Assembly (NCBI GenBank): GCA_945883885.1
Contig: CAMCYM010000096.1
Location: 1 to 6,617 of the forward strand
DNA: 6,617 bases
Direction: 5' to 3'
Source: Chryseobacterium gleum
GTDB taxonomy: Bacteria; Bacteroidota; Bacteroidia; Flavobacteriales_D; Sanyastnellaceae
Shown here: positions 5,460-6,617 of the stretch, in pieces
Numbering within the stretch: position 1 is the stretch's first letter
How the letters are laid out: every line of letters begins with the position of its first letter
Program-made: the position numbers and the translations under genes
The notes under the pieces: generated by a model
Seen by the model: the letters and a program-made list of their open reading frames with translations, nothing else
Database searches by the model: none
Told to the model about the DNA's origin: nothing

Positions 5460-6617
5460 ATGCGCCTTGCTTCCCTCCTGCTCGCCGCCTGTGCCTTCCT
5501 GGCCGCAGCGGCCACAGCCCAAATCACCCACGGGGGTGCGCCGAACGGTTGGCCGCAACCCGTCCTCAGTGGGTTTCCGTGGACGTCGTTGCCGGAAATC
5601 GACCTCGACCAGCTCGCCGCACAGGATGCGGTGACCGATCAGTACAAGGAGTCGCCGTGGAGGTTTGGGGTGGAGCATCCGGTGGCGCTGAGCCCTGCAA
5701 ACGCGGGACAGTGGACGTTCGAGGGCGGCGAGCACGTGTGGCGGCTGGGAGTCGATTGTCCGGGAGGGCTGAACGTGAGCTTCTTGCTCAGTGCTTTCGA
5801 CCTGCCGAAGGGCGGCAAGCTGTATGTCTACAACGAAGACGCAACCCAGTTCCTCGGGAGCTTTACGGAAAAAAACGAACTCGACTGGGGCGGGCTGGCC
5901 ATCGGGGTCATTTCCGGGGGACGGGTGGTGCTGGAGTACCACGAGCCGGTGCCGGTGCACGGGACGGGGGTGCTGGAAATCGCCACGGTCGTCCACGGAT
6001 ACCGGAGCTTGCTCCGCCCGACCGAAGACGCGCTGGTGGACCGTGGCCCCTTCGGCAACTCCGGCGCCTGCAACATCAACGTCAACTGCCCCTCCGGCGC
6101 GGGCTGGCAAGTGGAAAAGCGCTCCGTCGCGCTCATCACGCAGGGCGGCTTCGCGGTGTGCACGGGCGCTTTGGTAAACAATGCCTTGCAAAACGGCACG
6201 CCGTATTTCCTGACCGCAAACCACTGCCTCGGCACGCCCGGAACGTGGGTGTACTATTTCAACCACGAGTCGGCGACGTGCACGGGCACCAGTGGGCCCA
6301 CGAACCAAAGCATCAGCGGAGGCACCCTGAAAGCCAGCCGCGCCGGCAGCGACTTCGCCCTCGTCCAGCTCAGCAGTGCACCGCCGGCCGCGTGGAATGT
6401 GGAGTACGCCGGCTGGGACGCCAGCGGGGCGGCCCCCACCTCCGCCGTCGGCATCCACCATCCCGCAGGCGACCTCAAGAAGATTTGCTTCGAGAACAAC
6501 GCCCCGTACACGGCGTCGGCGGGCGGAGCGCAGGTTTGGATGATCAACCAGTGGGAACTCGGCGTGACGGAACCGGGCTCTTCCGGCTCCCCGCTGTTTG
6601 ACCAAAACCACCGCATC
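5460..6617 (+). CDS. Secreted lysyl-endopeptidase-like serine protease, 3'-truncated by window edge
   Basis: This exported trypsin-fold protease is close to Achromobacter lysyl endopeptidase (protease I, MEROPS S1). The frame runs from ATG 5460 to the window end without a stop (386 residues visible). Residues 1-20 are a signal peptide (MRLASLL...ATA, cut before Gln21). A propeptide follows to about residue 198, with VWRLGVDCPGG and KLYVYNEDATQFLG. The mature domain should begin near G199 (GNSGACNINVNCP, aligning with GVSGSC of the Achromobacter enzyme). The triad is H255 (FLTANHC), D298 (GSDFALVQL) and S375 (TEPGSSGSP). Cysteines 210/274 and 234/256 match two known disulfides; C204 would pair with a residue beyond the window, and C343 is extra. 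The Asp that sets lysine specificity is also beyond the window, so 'lysine-specific' is unproven. The missing C-terminus may carry a T9SS sorting domain. The gene starts 40 bases after hepT; that gap holds no clear promoter. Confidence 0.93.
   Translation, partial: MRLASLLLAACAFLAAAATAQITHGGAPNGWPQPVLSGFPWTSLPEIDLDQLAAQDAVTDQYKESPWRFGVEHPVALSPANAGQWTFEGGEHVWRLGVDCPGGLNVSFLLSAFDLPKGGKLYVYNEDATQFLGSFTEKNELDWGGLAIGVISGGRVVLEYHEPVPVHGTGVLEIATVVHGYRSLLRPTEDALVDRGPFGNSGACNINVNCPSGAGWQVEKRSVALITQGGFAVCTGALVNNALQNGTPYFLTANHCLGTPGTWVYYFNHESATCTGTSGPTNQSISGGTLKASRAGSDFALVQLSSAPPAAWNVEYAGWDASGAAPTSAVGIHHPAGDLKKICFENNAPYTASAGGAQVWMINQWELGVTEPGSSGSPLFDQNHRI

Noticed and set aside
5460..5495. Lipobox-like LLAAC at residues 7-11 of the protease suggesting a lipoprotein
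   Set aside because: The hydrophobic stretch continues well past the Cys to ATA|Q, and the region before the Cys is very short. A signal peptidase I site fits better.
5549..6601. 350-codon plus-strand frame overlapping the protease
   Set aside because: It is out of frame with the protease, whose frame 5460-6617 carries signal peptide, propeptide and triad; this one has no motif.
5271..6611. 446-codon open frame on the minus strand opposite the protease and hepT end
   Set aside because: It lies antisense to a protease frame with a full catalytic triad and conserved cysteines. Its translation is Arg/Gly/Val-rich without recognisable domains, which is usual for high-G+C shadow frames.

Overview
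The window looks like chromosomal DNA from a member of the Bacteroidota with unusually high G+C. Lines counted by hand are about 60-78% G+C in three of the genes. The group assignment rests on a TonB-dependent receptor of the Bacteroidota type, a secreted enzyme ending in a type IX secretion (T9SS, Por) type A sorting domain, signal peptides cleaved before Gln, and a lysyl-endopeptidase-type exoprotease. Genus and order cannot be read from the sequence.

Layout, all on the + strand and tightly packed: (1) bases 2-2467, a TonB-dependent outer-membrane receptor whose N-terminus lies outside the window; (2) bases 2522-4708, a secreted phospholipase D-superfamily protein built as signal peptide, two OB-like domains, fibronectin type III, two HKD half-domains and T9SS sorting domain; (3) bases 4759-5067 and 5057-5419, an overlapping MNT-HEPN (MntA-HepT) toxin-antitoxin pair; (4) bases 5460-6617, a secreted lysyl-endopeptidase-like serine protease that runs off the right edge. 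The longest gap between genes is 54 bases. No RNA genes, CRISPR arrays, insertion sequences or long repeats were seen.

How they fit: three of the five genes act at or outside the cell envelope and suit a life of degrading polymers outside the cell and importing the products. The receptor and the phospholipase D-like enzyme are 54 bases apart and may form a 'cut and import' pair, but the substrate is not shown. The toxin-antitoxin pair does not belong to that theme. It is visibly lower in G+C (about 45-55% in sampled lines) and looks like an acquired cassette lodged between two exoenzyme genes. Its key motifs, GS-x10-DxD in the nucleotidyltransferase and R-x4-H-x-Y in the HEPN protein, are intact, so it is probably functional.

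Possible control signals are few: a strong 8-bp RNA hairpin over the receptor stop codon, a weak terminator candidate over the hepT stop codon, and two low-confidence Bacteroidota-like -7 promoter elements. No completely new system is evident. The items most worth checking are the domain architecture of the secreted phospholipase D-like protein and the MNT-HEPN cassette.
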